Shown: piece after piece, positions 18,883-27,996 of the stretch
Layout of the letters: each line of letters opens with the position of its first letter
How positions within the stretch are numbered: the first letter of the stretch is position 1
NCBI RefSeq assembly: GCF_000380125.1
Contig: NZ_KB904581.1
Coordinates: forward strand, 52,381 to 116,380
Direction: 5' to 3'
Origin: Streptococcus ovis DSM 16829
Lineage (GTDB): Bacteria > Bacillota > Bacilli > Lactobacillales > Streptococcaceae
DNA: 64,000 nucleotides
Translations under genes and position numbers: made by a program
Notes under the pieces: model-generated
Database searches by the model: none
What the model saw: only the letters and a program-made list of their open reading frames with translations
What the model was told of the DNA's origin: nothing

Positions 18883-19128
18883 TCACTCCTCTCTCCTGAT
18901 GCTATCAAGATATTGATCAGCTGCTGCTTGAGCAGCTTCAAATACCTTATTTAAAGCGAGCGCAGCTTCAGCAATGGAACCAGACTCTTCTAATAAAATT
19001 TTCTTATCTTCCAGTTTCGATGCTAATTGCTGTATCTCTTCTTCTTGCTGCTCAATCTTTTCTTGCTGTTCCAGCATAATCACAATTAACTGCTCTCTTT
19101 TCAATTTTCTTAGTTGTTTCACTTCCAT
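18883..19128 (-). CDS. Small coiled-coil protein at the head of the pilus operon
   Basis: 81 aa with ATG start at 19126-19128; a GTG four codons upstream is possible, but GGTGG lies better for the ATG. Residues about 10-50 are rich in K, E, Q and L and strongly predict a coiled coil; the rest is an amphipathic alanine-rich helix. No signal peptide. It ends 12 bp before sipF and so is probably co-transcribed with the pilus genes. I do not recognise a function; a cytoplasmic regulatory or structural role is only a guess. Confidence 0.65.
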   Translation of the reverse strand: MEVKQLRKLKREQLIVIMLEQQEKIEQQEEEIQQLASKLEDKKILLEESGSIAEAALALNKVFEAAQAAADQYLDSIRREE

Positions 19129-19651
19129 ACTGCTTTCCACCCACTTTAGAATTGATACTACATATTTTCTTTGTTTTTATTTATTATCACGCCTTTATGC
19201 TTGATAAGTACATGAACAATACGAATTATCCCAAAATTTTCTGATGGACATCTATTACTTCTCATTCAAATGTCGATTCCCCATCATCTTCTGTTCTATC
19301 TATTTTACTGTTTTTCTCTCTCTGTAACATACTGATAATCAAGCAGTAAAACAAATAGGAGTATCCATATTGAAACGAAAGGATTTCTGTTTACTTCGAA
19401 GTTCCATTGGCTTTATGTGAAAATATACTCGATTACCAATGTCTTTCCTCATCAGTCAACACCATAAAAATTGATAACTTATCCCTTTGTACGAATCTAG
19501 CATCTCACTTCCAGCATTTTTCATAACTCTCCTGACGAGAATTACTAAACTATCTAAAGTAGATAGTCAGTTTTTTCATTTTAGCACATGTATTTTCTAA
19601 AAACAAGTAATTTGAACAGTAATATCACTTTTTTTATGCATTTTTGTTAAC

Positions 19652-19678
19652 GCTTGAATATTTAGGCTTGAATATTTA
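19652..19678. repeat. Tandem 13-bp direct repeat
   Basis: GCTTGAATATTTA occurs at 19652-19664 and 19666-19678, one base apart, so the copies are on a 14-bp period. Possible cooperative regulator site upstream of the pilus genes; no binding protein is known. Confidence 0.7.
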
Positions 19679-19725
19679 ATTGATTCTTTTTATTTTCTCA
19701 TCGTAATTTGCCAGAACTTTTACAT

Positions 19726-19761
19726 TTTTTTGGACATTTTAAAGCAGAAATGCCCAAAAAA
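19726..19761. repeat. Imperfect inverted repeat
   Basis: TTTTTTGGACATTT (19726-19739) and AAATGCCCAAAAAA (19748-19761) are complementary at 13 of 14 positions with an 8-base loop. It could be a regulator site; the weak stem is an unlikely terminator. Confidence 0.6.
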
Positions 19762-19891
19762 TATTCAAATAAAAATGCTAAAAAACAAGTTAAACTGTTC
19801 CATCTTTGACTAGTATACTAACCCTTTAAATCTAGAACTAAAAACATGTTTATTTACTTCCATTATACTCCTATATCAGAAAATTAACTAA

Positions 19892-19917
19892 AAAAGGCTA
19901 TCTCCTGATAACCTTTT
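19892..19917 (-). terminator. Terminator of the ATP-cone gene
   Basis: Minus strand stem AAAAGG-TATC, loop, GATA-CCTTTT with one internal mismatch, followed by T. It overlaps the stop codon of the gene. Confidence 0.65.
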
Positions 19918-20254
19918 AGCGTGTTTGTTCAAAATGCAAGTGGACGATGATCCGATCTCCATATCCATTGCGCTCTAAATCACGCTGCAAACGATAGGAA
20001 ATATAGCGCTCTGCTATCGCGATGTAGCCAGCATCAATCAGACGATGTTCAACCTGTGACTGTACCATGCTGATGGTGGGACGTTCTGTGTGAGCTTCCT
20101 CCAGGTCTAACACAACCTTTTTGGTAACATTTGCAAGGTTTTGCCGCCATACATCATCCATCACATACACTGTTTGTGCTGCTTTCAAAACTGCTTGATA
20201 GATTTTATCTGGGTTAAAGTCAACGACTTCTCCACTCCGTTTAATGACCTGCAT
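19916..20254 (-). CDS. Stand-alone ATP-cone domain protein
   Basis: 112 aa, nearly all of it one ATP-cone: MQVIKRSGEVVDFNPDKIYQ, then a helical middle and the late VEHRLIDAGYIAIAERYISY. ATP-cones normally sit at the N-terminus of ribonucleotide reductases, where they bind ATP or dATP, or in the repressor NrdR after a zinc ribbon. Here neither a zinc ribbon nor a catalytic domain is present. GAGAGGAG before the ATG at 20252-20254 fixes the start, so the lack of a zinc ribbon is real. Possible roles are nucleotide sensing or regulation in trans; not proven. Confidence 0.8.
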   Translation of the reverse strand: MQVIKRSGEVVDFNPDKIYQAVLKAAQTVYVMDDVWRQNLANVTKKVVLDLEEAHTERPTISMVQSQVEHRLIDAGYIAIAERYISYRLQRDLERNGYGDRIIVHLHFEQTR

Positions 20255-20357
20255 AGAAACTCCTCTCAGTATTTCCAATATTTGAGCTTATTTATCTTAC
20301 TACTATATATTGATTATAGTGGGAATACAGGTCTGTTGTCAAGTTTTTAAGCGGATA

Positions 20358-20366
20358 TGGTATAAT
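20358..20366 (+). promoter_or_regulatory. Extended -10 promoter of pepF
   Basis: TGG followed by TATAAT (20361-20366), with TTGTCA 19 bp upstream (20336-20341). It lies 33 bp before the ATG, which has AAGGAG as ribosome site. Confidence 0.65.
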
Positions 20367-20398
20367 ATTTTTTAGTATGAATTAAAAAGGAGAAACAT

Positions 20399-22189
20399 AT
20401 GACTACAGCTATGCCAAAACGTCAGGATGTCCATGCTGCTCTAACATGGGACACTTCTCTGATCTATGCTACAAAAGATACATTTCGTCAAGCGCTTAAG
20501 GATTACCAAGAACAGGTTGCTAATTTTGAGACACAATTTAAAGGTCAATTGACATCCGTAGCGACAATTGTGGAAGCATTACAAGTATACGAAGATTTGC
20601 TCCGCATTGATAGTCGCCTCCTCCACTACGCCTTCCTAAATCTTGATGTGGACAAAATGAATACTGAACTAGCTACTTTATCGAATGAATATGATTTAGC
20701 CAGTGCCGTCATTCGTCCGCAATTATCCTTTATTGAAACAGAACTAGGTCTTCAAACAGATGGCCTACTGAAAGAAGTCATTGCTCAAAAACCAGAATGG
20801 ACTTCCTTCTTAGAGAATATCATTCGCACTAAACCACACCAACTACCTCAACTTCAAGAAGAACTCCTAGCGAATCTTGCCCCGACTTTCCAACAGGCAT
20901 ATAGCAACTATGAGACAACAAAGTTTGAGGATATGACTTTTGACAGCTTTGAAGCTGGTGGTAAGACCTATCCAAACAGTTATGTGCTATTTGAAAATGA
21001 CTATGAAATGAGTCACAATACGGAGCTTCGTCGCAAGTCTGCTGAAAGTTTCTATGCTACGCTAAGAAAATACAAAAATACCACTGCTGCCAACTACCTA
21101 GCTCATGTCAAGAATGAACAGATTGAGGCCAAATTGCGTGGATTTGATTCCACCATCGACTACCTCCTTTTCCAGCAAAATATCTCTCGTGATTTATTTG
21201 ACCGTCAGATTGATGTGATTATGAAAGAATTGGCACCACATATGCGTAGCTATGTAAAACTCATGGCAAAAGCACATGGTTTGGAGAAGATTACCCATGC
21301 CGACCTCAAAATTAGCCTTCCATCAGAGCACAATCAACGGATTACACCGGAAGAGTCCAAACAGTTCCTAATTGACTGCCTTGGTTTCTTAGGAGAAGAT
21401 TATGTCAAGATGATTGAGCGTGCTTTTGACGAGCGTTGGATAGACTTTGCCCAAAACGAAGGCAAGTCAACTGGTGGCTACTGTGCGACTTTGTATGATG
21501 GTCCATCCTATATCCTGCTTTCTTGGACTGGTTTGATGAATGAGGTCTTAGTTCTGGCTCATGAACTTGGTCACGCGGGGCATTTCCAACTGGCTAAGAA
21601 ACAAAGTATTCTCAACTACGAGCCATCTCTTTACTTCATCGAAGCTCCTTCTACTGCCAATGAAGTCTTGACTTGTAATACGCTTCTCAAGAATAACGAT
21701 GATCCTGACTTTAAAGCATACTTGATTAGTGAATTAATCAGCCGAACTTATTTCCATAATATGGTGACACATCTCCTTGAAGCTGCTTTCCAACGAGAAG
21801 TCTATACACGTATGGACAATGATGAGTATCTAAATGGAGATATTCTCTGTGACATCAAATTGAACTTGCTCAAAGAATTCTGGGGTGAAGACTTTGAAAT
21901 TGGTGAGGATGCTGGTCTTATCTGGATGCGACAACCGCACTACTACATGGGACTCTATCCATATACCTACTCAGCAGGTCTCACAATTGGTACTGCTATG
22001 GCGAAACAACTGGAAGAAAATCCAGAAAAGGTTGTTGCAACATGGCTTGAAACCCTCTCGCTCGGTGCTAGCCTATCTGCTCAAGAATTAGCACAACACG
22101 CAGGTGTTGACGTCTCAACAGACAAACCACTTAAAGACACCATCGCCTATGTCGGATCGCTTGTGGATCAGCTAGAAACGCTAATCTAG
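20399..22189 (+). CDS. pepF: Oligoendopeptidase F (M3 metallopeptidase)
   Basis: Cytoplasmic zinc endopeptidase that cuts short peptides, 596 aa, the normal length of the family. The zinc motif is HELGH at residues 388-392 (LVLAHELGHAGHF), and the third ligand comes from the downstream EAPSTANEVL segment. The N-terminal PepF domain starts RQDVHAALTWDTSLIY. AAGGAGAAACAT precedes the ATG. Single-gene unit with its own promoter and terminator. Confidence 0.94.
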   Translation: MTTAMPKRQDVHAALTWDTSLIYATKDTFRQALKDYQEQVANFETQFKGQLTSVATIVEALQVYEDLLRIDSRLLHYAFLNLDVDKMNTELATLSNEYDLASAVIRPQLSFIETELGLQTDGLLKEVIAQKPEWTSFLENIIRTKPHQLPQLQEELLANLAPTFQQAYSNYETTKFEDMTFDSFEAGGKTYPNSYVLFENDYEMSHNTELRRKSAESFYATLRKYKNTTAANYLAHVKNEQIEAKLRGFDSTIDYLLFQQNISRDLFDRQIDVIMKELAPHMRSYVKLMAKAHGLEKITHADLKISLPSEHNQRITPEESKQFLIDCLGFLGEDYVKMIERAFDERWIDFAQNEGKSTGGYCATLYDGPSYILLSWTGLMNEVLVLAHELGHAGHFQLAKKQSILNYEPSLYFIEAPSTANEVLTCNTLLKNNDDPDFKAYLISELISRTYFHNMVTHLLEAAFQREVYTRMDNDEYLNGDILCDIKLNLLKEFWGEDFEIGEDAGLIWMRQPHYYMGLYPYTYSAGLTIGTAMAKQLEENPEKVVATWLETLSLGASLSAQELAQHAGVDVSTDKPLKDTIAYVGSLVDQLETLI

Positions 22190-22198
22190 ACACAGAAA

Positions 22199-22230
22199 AA
22201 ACCAGTTCATCTTTGAACTGGTTTCTTTTT
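22199..22230. terminator. Bidirectional terminator after pepF
   Basis: Perfect 11-bp stem AAACCAGTTCA with a 4-base loop and a T run on the plus strand. It also sits at the 3' end of the converging acetyltransferase gene. Confidence 0.9.
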
Positions 22231-22735
22231 ATACATTTCGTTTCAAATGTAGACTCCTGTGAGAATGCGGTACGTCAAGATTTTCGGTCGCAAATGCAAA
22301 GACAAAACCATTCTTTGCAGAAAAGGCTTGTCCAATGCGATTTCCTTCCATGAGAGAGGTTATCCATTGTTCGGTAATTCCGTAGGTTTCTTTCTGATAG
22401 GTTGTAAATGCTTCAAGAAGCGCACTGCCGATACCTTGCCGTTTCCTATCAGGGCGAACATAGAAGACAAAAACATGACCCTCATTCTGCTCATCAATAC
22501 CACCGCCGATACATCCTACAACCTCACCATCTTTTTCAGCCACCCAATAACCATGGTAATAAGGTGTGTTTTCCGCAAACTCTCTCGTAACCCGCTCAGT
22601 ATTGTAGTATGTTGCAATCACTTGGTTTATATAAGATGAAGGTAGCAAATCTTGATACGTTTCTCGCCAGCCATCTGAACATACTGCCATAATACCAGCA
22701 ACATCTTTCAATTCCGCTCGTCTGACTTGCAACAT
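22229..22735 (-). CDS. GNAT family N-acetyltransferase
   Basis: 168 aa. The acetyl-CoA motif A is VFYVRPDRKRQGIGSALLEAF (R/Q-x-x-G-x-G/A at RQGIGS), with the upstream strand YWVAEKDGEVVGCIGGG. GNAT membership is clear; the substrate is unknown. AAGGAGAACGT precedes the ATG. It lies just 26 bp downstream of asd on the same strand and could be co-transcribed with it. Confidence 0.85.
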   Translation of the reverse strand: MLQVRRAELKDVAGIMAVCSDGWRETYQDLLPSSYINQVIATYYNTERVTREFAENTPYYHGYWVAEKDGEVVGCIGGGIDEQNEGHVFVFYVRPDRKRQGIGSALLEAFTTYQKETYGITEQWITSLMEGNRIGQAFSAKNGFVFAFATENLDVPHSHRSLHLKRNV

Positions 22736-22761
22736 ACGTTCTCCTTCATAATCGTCGCTGA

Positions 22762-23838
22762 TTATTTCAACTCAAATTTGAGCTCTGCTGTTGGGTGAAC
22801 CAAGCCACGTTCATGCAAGGTTTCTGCGATTTGAACTGAATTCCATGCGGCACCCTTCAACAAGTTGTCAGACACAACCCACATGTGGATGCCGTTTTCC
22901 TTGTCTAAGTCCTTGCGGATACGACCAACAAAAGTATCGCGACTTCCTACTGCATTGACAGCTTGTGGGTAGATTTGATGAGCCACATCATCTTCAAGGA
23001 CTGCTCCTGGGAAGGCCGCAATGGCTGCCTTGAGTTCTTCAATTGGGGCAACTTCTTTCGTTTCGATATAGACAGATTCAGAATGTGCTGACAAGACTGG
23101 AATACGAACACAGGTAGCTGAAACTGCAATGCTGTCATCTTCCATGATTTTCTTTGTTTCATTTGTCATCTTCATCTCTTCATAAGTGTAGTCATTGTCA
23201 GTAAACAGATCAATTTGCGGAAGAGCATTGAAAGCAATTGGATAGTGCTTCTTATCCCCACCAGATGGCAAGATATTGGCTTCCACATCTTTTGGATTGA
23301 CACCATCATTTAGGACAGAACGAAGTTGTGCCTGTGTTTCTAAAATCGCCCCCATACCTGCTCCTGAAACGGCTTGGTAAGTAGAGACGATAATGCGCTC
23401 CAAGCCCCATTTTTGACGAACTGGCTCAAGAGCCACCATCATCTGAATCGTCGAGCAGTTTGGACAAGCAATGATTCCATTGTGGGCATCAAGTGCGTGC
23501 GCATTTACTTCTGGTACCACCAATGGTACATCAGGATTTTGACGGAAATAAGAGGTATTATCTACGACGACTGCTCCTGCTTTTACAGCGTACGGTGCGT
23601 ATTTGGCAGAGGTTGAGCCACCAGCAGAGAAAAGTGCAATGTCCACTCCTTCAAAAGCTGTTTCTGTCGTTTCTTCGATGACAACATCTTGCCCTTTAAA
23701 TTGCAATGTTTTACCTGTAGAACGAGCTGATGCCAGATAGCGAATATTATCAATTGGAAGAGTCGATTCTTCTAACATGTTAATCATCTGTGCTCCAACG
23801 GCGCCTGTTGCACCCACCACTGCGACTGTATATCCCAT
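22762..23838 (-). CDS. asd: Aspartate-semialdehyde dehydrogenase
   Basis: Reduces aspartyl phosphate to aspartate semialdehyde, the branch point to lysine/diaminopimelate and to threonine and methionine. 358 aa. N-terminal [18 protein letters not shown], catalytic cysteine in [14 protein letters not shown], and the later [19 protein letters not shown] before the ATG at 23836-23838 sets the start (five codons inside the open frame). It has its own promoter just upstream, and the asd-motif RNA gene precedes it. Confidence 0.96.
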   Translation of the reverse strand: MGYTVAVVGATGAVGAQMINMLEESTLPIDNIRYLASARSTGKTLQFKGQDVVIEETTETAFEGVDIALFSAGGSTSAKYAPYAVKAGAVVVDNTSYFRQNPDVPLVVPEVNAHALDAHNGIIACPNCSTIQMMVALEPVRQKWGLERIIVSTYQAVSGAGMGAILETQAQLRSVLNDGVNPKDVEANILPSGGDKKHYPIAFNALPQIDLFTDNDYTYEEMKMTNETKKIMEDDSIAVSATCVRIPVLSAHSESVYIETKEVAPIEELKAAIAAFPGAVLEDDVAHQIYPQAVNAVGSRDTFVGRIRKDLDKENGIHMWVVSDNLLKGAAWNSVQIAETLHERGLVHPTAELKFELK

Positions 23839-23898
23839 AATAGCCTCTTTCATTTTTTAAAGTTAGTTTCAAAATATTCAAAAAATTTTGTTGTCCCT

Positions 23899-23927
23899 AT
23901 TATACTATTTTAAGATGCGATTGTCAG
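23899..23927 (-). promoter_or_regulatory. asd promoter
   Basis: Minus strand CTGACA (23922-23927), 17-bp spacer, TATAAT (23899-23904), about 60 bp before the asd start. It lies downstream of the terminator of the small RNA, so asd does not need read-through. Confidence 0.75.
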
Positions 23928-23981
23928 CCTCAAAATCCAGATTCTTTGCCATTTTTTTCACGAACCTGAAAATGCAAAAAC

Positions 23982-24135
23982 AAAAAAATCTCCATCCTTA
24001 AAGAATGGAGATTGGGGCATATTTCTATGAGATGAAAAGGTTCACACAAGTCATCAAGGTCCGCTCCTGCGTTCCAATTAAATGGAGACCTCCCCAGCGC
24101 AATATGATCAAAAGACCAAATCGACTCATCGCATA
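23982..24135 (-). ncRNA. asd-motif structured RNA, about 154 nt
   Basis: A noncoding stretch upstream of asd with its own promoter (24141-24169) and a terminator at its 3' end. A closing stem pairs TATG-C-GATGA (near 24126-24135) with TCATC-T-CATA; inner helices include GGTC/GACC and the TCTCC/GGAG segments. The 3' end is a 9-bp hairpin (AATCTCCAT and complement, 23987-24013) followed by seven T. Position, length and lineage match the asd RNA motif reported from lactic acid bacteria, including a roughly 170-nt transcript in S. pyogenes. The match is from memory of the motif, not a covariance search. Function unknown; a 6S-like or trans-acting role is possible. Confidence 0.75.
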
Positions 24136-24140
24136 AGGTT

Positions 24141-24169
24141 ATTCTAACAAATGTGAGAGAAATTGTAAA
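24141..24169 (-). promoter_or_regulatory. Promoter of the asd-motif RNA
   Basis: Minus strand TTTACA (24164-24169), 17-bp spacer, TAGAAT (24141-24146). The predicted start is near 24135, right at the closing stem of the RNA. Confidence 0.75.
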
Positions 24170-24173
24170 GCGA

Positions 24174-24698
24174 TCAGTTTTCTCTTAGGAACTCAGTAGG
24201 ATTCACAATATCTTGTAATTCTTTTTGCAACCAGACAATATCCCTCCACTGTCCTAATTTATAGCCCACTTTCTTGAAATGAGCCACTTCCTCATAGCCT
24301 CGTTTTTGGTGAAATTGGATAGAGGCTTCATTCGGCAAGGAAATGCAGGCAAGTGCTTGCGTCATTCCTTGTTCTATCAGTAATTCTTCCAATCTATCGT
24401 AGAGGGCCGTTCCGATACCTTTAGCACGCGCCACTTGATCCACATAGATAGAAACTTCTACTGTCCACGCATAAGCAGCTCTTCCATAGTAGGCGTGCGC
24501 ATACGCGTAACCTACTATCTGACCTTTGTCTTCTGCAACAAGATAGGGATGGCTCGATTGTGTCTCCGCGATACGACGCTCAAATTCTACTACAGTCGGA
24601 ATTTCTGTTTCAAACGTAATAGCTGTGTTAAGGACATAAGGAGTATAGATAGCTAATAGTTGCTTGGCATCTGCTACCTCAACTGGACGAATGTTCAT
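24174..24698 (-). CDS. GNAT acetyltransferase, phosphinothricin-acetyltransferase-like
   Basis: 174 aa. Family features are IRPVEVADAKQLLAIYTPYV at the start, AYAWTVEVSIYVDQVARAKG leading into GIGTALYDRLEELL (acetyl-CoA loop), and the late NEASIQFHQKRGYEEVAHF with GQWRDIVWLQ, the typical PAT/YwnH pattern. Such enzymes acetylate small amines or methionine sulfone-like compounds; the true substrate is unknown. GGAGGAATAAAG precedes the ATG. It begins 2 bp downstream of the lipoprotein gene. Confidence 0.87.
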   Translation of the reverse strand: MNIRPVEVADAKQLLAIYTPYVLNTAITFETEIPTVVEFERRIAETQSSHPYLVAEDKGQIVGYAYAHAYYGRAAYAWTVEVSIYVDQVARAKGIGTALYDRLEELLIEQGMTQALACISLPNEASIQFHQKRGYEEVAHFKKVGYKLGQWRDIVWLQKELQDIVNPTEFLREN

Positions 24699-24700
24699 CT

Positions 24701-25315
24701 TTATTCCTCCAATAACTCTCTGTCATAGATGGTATAATCACAACGGTAAATGACCAAACGCTTGCCATCAATTAATAGTTCTGATGTTTTAGGAGCATCA
24801 GAGGCATACAAAGAGACTTTATTCCCTGCATAGGTGGCAAGCGGTGTCCCATTTTGTGAACGAATTAAGATGACTTTAGCCTTTCCTGTAAAATCATTCT
24901 TTAAGCTTGACACCATCCGATTTACAAGTGGAACATTCCGACCGTGCTCTTCGATGTCTACTTTGTCTTGGTACTTGGCAAACAAATCTTCCAGTCCATC
25001 CTCTTCCGCAATCAAGGAAGAGCCAACATGATCCACTTCATATTTTCCAATCGTCACTTTGAGGACTGAGGAATCCGCATTGGTATTTCCCTCGGCATCC
25101 ACTGAATCAAACTCTTCATTTCGCGAGATAGATAAAGAAGTCCCAGACATTTGATCAATCAATTGCGAATTTTCATCAAATGTACGGACGGTCATATCTA
25201 ACCCAACCCACTCTTCCTTGGTATTTTTCCACCAGTTTTGAATGGATTGACAACCAGATAATACAAGCAGTGAGGTACAGAGAAGTAAAATCCCTTTAAC
25301 ATTCTTTTTCATCAT
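24701..25315 (-). CDS. Surface lipoprotein, DUF5052-like
   Basis: 204 aa. The N-terminus MMKKNVKGILLLCTSLLVLS is a lipoprotein signal with lipobox LSGC at about 19-22, so the mature protein should be lipid-anchored on the cell surface. The rest is soluble beta-rich sequence (VGLDMTVRTFDENSQLIDQM, VLKVTIGKYEVDHVGSS). It looks like the DUF5052 family of streptococcal lipoproteins, a call from memory. Function unknown. It leads a two-gene unit with the acetyltransferase. Confidence 0.75.
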   Translation of the reverse strand: MMKKNVKGILLLCTSLLVLSGCQSIQNWWKNTKEEWVGLDMTVRTFDENSQLIDQMSGTSLSISRNEEFDSVDAEGNTNADSSVLKVTIGKYEVDHVGSSLIAEEDGLEDLFAKYQDKVDIEEHGRNVPLVNRMVSSLKNDFTGKAKVILIRSQNGTPLATYAGNKVSLYASDAPKTSELLIDGKRLVIYRCDYTIYDRELLEE

Positions 25316-25411
25316 TCAATTGCACTCCTTTTCTGAGCCTATTATACCAAAATCTCATTTTAAAAGCAGAAAACCAAGCCTGCACGACTCGGTTTTTGGG
25401 TCAATCTTGTG

Positions 25412-27082
25412 TTAAAATAAGCCAATTGCTGTTCCGTCTTCTAAGACATCCATATTGAGGGCGGCTGGTTGTTTTGGTAAACCTGGCATGGTCATCACAT
25501 CACCTGTTAAAGCGACTACGAATCCTGCTCCTGTTTTAGGAACAAATTCACGAATCGTAATGTCAAAGCCTTCTGGCGCTCCTAGGAGAAACTGATTGTC
25601 TGAGAAGGAATATTGTGTTTTAGCCATGCAGACTGGCAATTTATCCCAGCCAAATTCAGCAAATTGTTTCAATTGTGTTTTAGCTTTTGGTCCAAATTGA
25701 ACTGATTTTCCGCCGTAAATTTCTGTTACAATTTTGGTAATTTTTTCTTCAAGGCTATCTTCGTCAGAATAAAGACGCTTGTAGTCTGCTCCGCCATTTT
25801 CCACAACCTTAACGACAGTCTGCGCCAACTCAACACCGCCTTCGGCACCATTTGCCCAAACGCTAGCGAGTTCAACAGGAACATTGATGGCTGCACAAAG
25901 TTCCTTCAATGCTGCAATCTCTGCTTCTGTATCTGCGACAAATTCATTGATAGCTACTACGACTGGTATGCCAAATTTACGGATATTTTCAACATGGCGT
26001 TTCAGATTAGCAAATCCTTTACGAACTGCTTCGACATTTTCTTGGTTGAGATCAGTCTTCACCACACCACCGTGCATTTTCAGCGCACGTAAGGTCGCTA
26101 CAATCACTACTGCATCTGGTGTTGTTGGAAGATTAGGTGTCTTGATATTGAGGAATTTTTCAGCCCCTAAGTCAGCCCCAAAACCAGCTTCTGTGACGAC
26201 ATAATCTGCTAAACGAAGCGCTGTTGAAGTCGCTAAGACTGAATTACAGCCATGGGCAATATTGGCAAATGGACCACCATGAACGAAGGCAGGTGTCCCA
26301 TAAATCGTTTGAACAAGGTTTGGTTTGATCGCATCCTTCAGAATGAGGGTCAGCGCTCCTTCAACCTTGAGGTCACGAACATAGACTGGTTTACGGTCAT
26401 AGGTGTAAGCAATGACGATATTCGCTAAGCGCTCTTTTAAATCTTTCAAATCTGTTGCTAAACACAAAATGGCCATGATTTCAGAAGCCACGGTGATATC
26501 AAAGCCATCTTCACGCGGAATTCCGTTGACAGGGCTTCCCAAGCCAACAATCACTTGACGAAGGGCACGGTCGTTGAGGTCAACAACACGCTTCCAGATG
26601 ATACGGCGCTGATCAATGCCAAGCTCATTGCCTTGCTGAATATGATTGTCTAAAAGGGCAGAAAGGGCATTATTAGCGGTTGTGATAGCATGCATATCAC
26701 CTGTGAAATGCAGGTTAATATCTTCCATCGGAAGCACTTGAGCGTAGCCACCACCAGCAGCTCCGCCTTTAATTCCCATAACAGGACCAAGAGAAGGCTC
26801 ACGAAGGGCAATCATCGTTTTCTTGCCAATTGTGTTCAAGGCATCCGCCAAGCCAATGGACATGGTTGATTTTCCTTCGCCAGCTGGCGTTGGATTAATG
26901 GCTGTGACCAAAATCAATTTCCCAACTGGATGATTTTGAACAGTCGTAATCTTTTCAAAAGATAATTTTGCCTTGTATTTTCCGTAAAGTTCGATATCGT
27001 CAAAGGTGATACCAACCTTATCAACAATTTCAGTAATCGGCTTGAGTTCGACACTTTGAGCAATTTCAATATCCGTTTTCAT
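25412..27082 (-). CDS. fhs: Formate-tetrahydrofolate ligase
   Basis: ATP-dependent formation of 10-formyl-THF from formate for purine and formyl-Met synthesis. 556 aa. The P-loop is [16 protein letters not shown]; other signatures are [23 protein letters not shown] and [16 protein letters not shown] before the ATG at 27080-27082 fixes the start, five codons inside the open frame. It is a monocistronic unit, divergent from coaB. Confidence 0.96.
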   Translation of the reverse strand: MKTDIEIAQSVELKPITEIVDKVGITFDDIELYGKYKAKLSFEKITTVQNHPVGKLILVTAINPTPAGEGKSTMSIGLADALNTIGKKTMIALREPSLGPVMGIKGGAAGGGYAQVLPMEDINLHFTGDMHAITTANNALSALLDNHIQQGNELGIDQRRIIWKRVVDLNDRALRQVIVGLGSPVNGIPREDGFDITVASEIMAILCLATDLKDLKERLANIVIAYTYDRKPVYVRDLKVEGALTLILKDAIKPNLVQTIYGTPAFVHGGPFANIAHGCNSVLATSTALRLADYVVTEAGFGADLGAEKFLNIKTPNLPTTPDAVVIVATLRALKMHGGVVKTDLNQENVEAVRKGFANLKRHVENIRKFGIPVVVAINEFVADTEAEIAALKELCAAINVPVELASVWANGAEGGVELAQTVVKVVENGGADYKRLYSDEDSLEEKITKIVTEIYGGKSVQFGPKAKTQLKQFAEFGWDKLPVCMAKTQYSFSDNQFLLGAPEGFDITIREFVPKTGAGFVVALTGDVMTMPGLPKQPAALNMDVLEDGTAIGLF

Positions 27083-27267
27083 GAAGCACCTCGTCATTTT
27101 GATAATTCTAGTGTATCAAAAAAAAATAAAAAACGCATTATTTTTATCTAATTATCTAAAAACGTTCGTTTATTTTGTCGTTTATTGTGTTATCTTACCT
27201 AATAAATCTATAAAAAAACAGATGATAGTGGCAAGTTTCCTCGTCAACTAGAAGATAGTTCAAAAAC

Positions 27268-27296
27268 TTTACGAAATCGCATTTTTCTTGTACACT
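27268..27296 (+). promoter_or_regulatory. coaB promoter with -10 six bases from the ATG
   Basis: TTTACG (27268-27273), 17-bp spacer, TACACT (27291-27296), then six bases and the coaB ATG at 27303. The expected transcription start is the A of the ATG. There is no Shine-Dalgarno site. Confidence 0.65.
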
Positions 27297-27302
27297 AATA
27301 TC

Positions 27303-27995
27303 ATGAAAATCTTAATTACATCTGGCGGAACTCGTGAAAAAATTGATCAAGTACGATCCATTACCAATCATTCAACTGGCCGCCTTGGAAAGAAAATTGC
27401 CGAAAAATTTTTAGCAGCCAGTCATGAGGTGACACTGGTCACAACGGCATCTGCGATCAAACCGCAGCCTCATCCACTTCTGACTATCATTGAAATCACC
27501 AATGTTGACAGTTTGAAAGATACACTAGAACCACTTGTCAAAACGCATCATGCCTTGATTCACAGTATGGCTGTTTCTGATTACACTCCTGTCTACATGA
27601 CAGACATTGATGAAGTGGCAAACACAGATCAACTTGAAGCTTTATTGCATAAACAAAATACAGAAAGCAAAATTTCATCAACAGCAGAGTATCAAGTACT
27701 TTTTCTTAAAAAAACACCAAAGATTATTTCTCTGGTTAAAGAATGGAATCCTATTATTCAACTGATTGGCTTCAAGTTATTAGTAGATGTCGAGAAAGAG
27801 GAACTTTTTTCAGTTGCCCGCGCTAGTTTAGAACGCAATCAAGCTGACTACATTTTGGCAAATGATCTCAAAGATATAACGAATAGCCAGCATATCGCTT
27901 ATCTTGTCAATCCAACAGATGAAATCCGTGTTGAAACAAAGGATGCTATCGCGGACATCATTGTCCAAAAAGTATGTGAAAAAGGAGGAAAATAG
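27303..27995 (+). CDS. coaB: Phosphopantothenate-cysteine ligase CoaB
   Basis: Couples 4'-phosphopantothenate to cysteine in CoA synthesis, 230 aa. It starts MKILITSGGTREKIDQVRSI followed by TNHSTGRLGKKIAEKF, the CoaB nucleotide-binding start. Later motifs are HSMAVSDYTPVY and LIGFKLLVDVEKEEL. In streptococci CoaB and CoaC are separate proteins rather than one Dfp fusion, as here. No ribosome site precedes the ATG, and the promoter position predicts a leaderless message. coaC follows after 1 bp. Confidence 0.94.
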   Translation: MKILITSGGTREKIDQVRSITNHSTGRLGKKIAEKFLAASHEVTLVTTASAIKPQPHPLLTIIEITNVDSLKDTLEPLVKTHHALIHSMAVSDYTPVYMTDIDEVANTDQLEALLHKQNTESKISSTAEYQVLFLKKTPKIISLVKEWNPIIQLIGFKLLVDVEKEELFSVARASLERNQADYILANDLKDITNSQHIAYLVNPTDEIRVETKDAIADIIVQKVCEKGGK

Positions 27996-27996
27996 G

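Larger units (their letters stand above)
19129..19891. other. Long AT-rich intergenic region upstream of the pilus operon
   Basis: About 760 bp without a convincing gene. It should contain the pilus promoter, although no strong -35/-10 pair stands out near 19.2 kb. It holds a 13-bp tandem direct repeat and a 14-bp imperfect inverted repeat, listed separately. No regulator gene of the RofA, Nra or RogB type is next to the cluster. Confidence 0.6.

Noticed and set aside
23982-24169. Lysine riboswitch or T-box leader for asd
   Set aside because: The conserved cores of the lysine riboswitch and the T-box signature are not present, and a complete terminator plus a separate asd promoter follow the RNA.
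25884-26204. 106-aa plus-strand open frame inside fhs
   Set aside because: Antisense shadow of a highly conserved gene; low-complexity alanine/threonine-rich translation.
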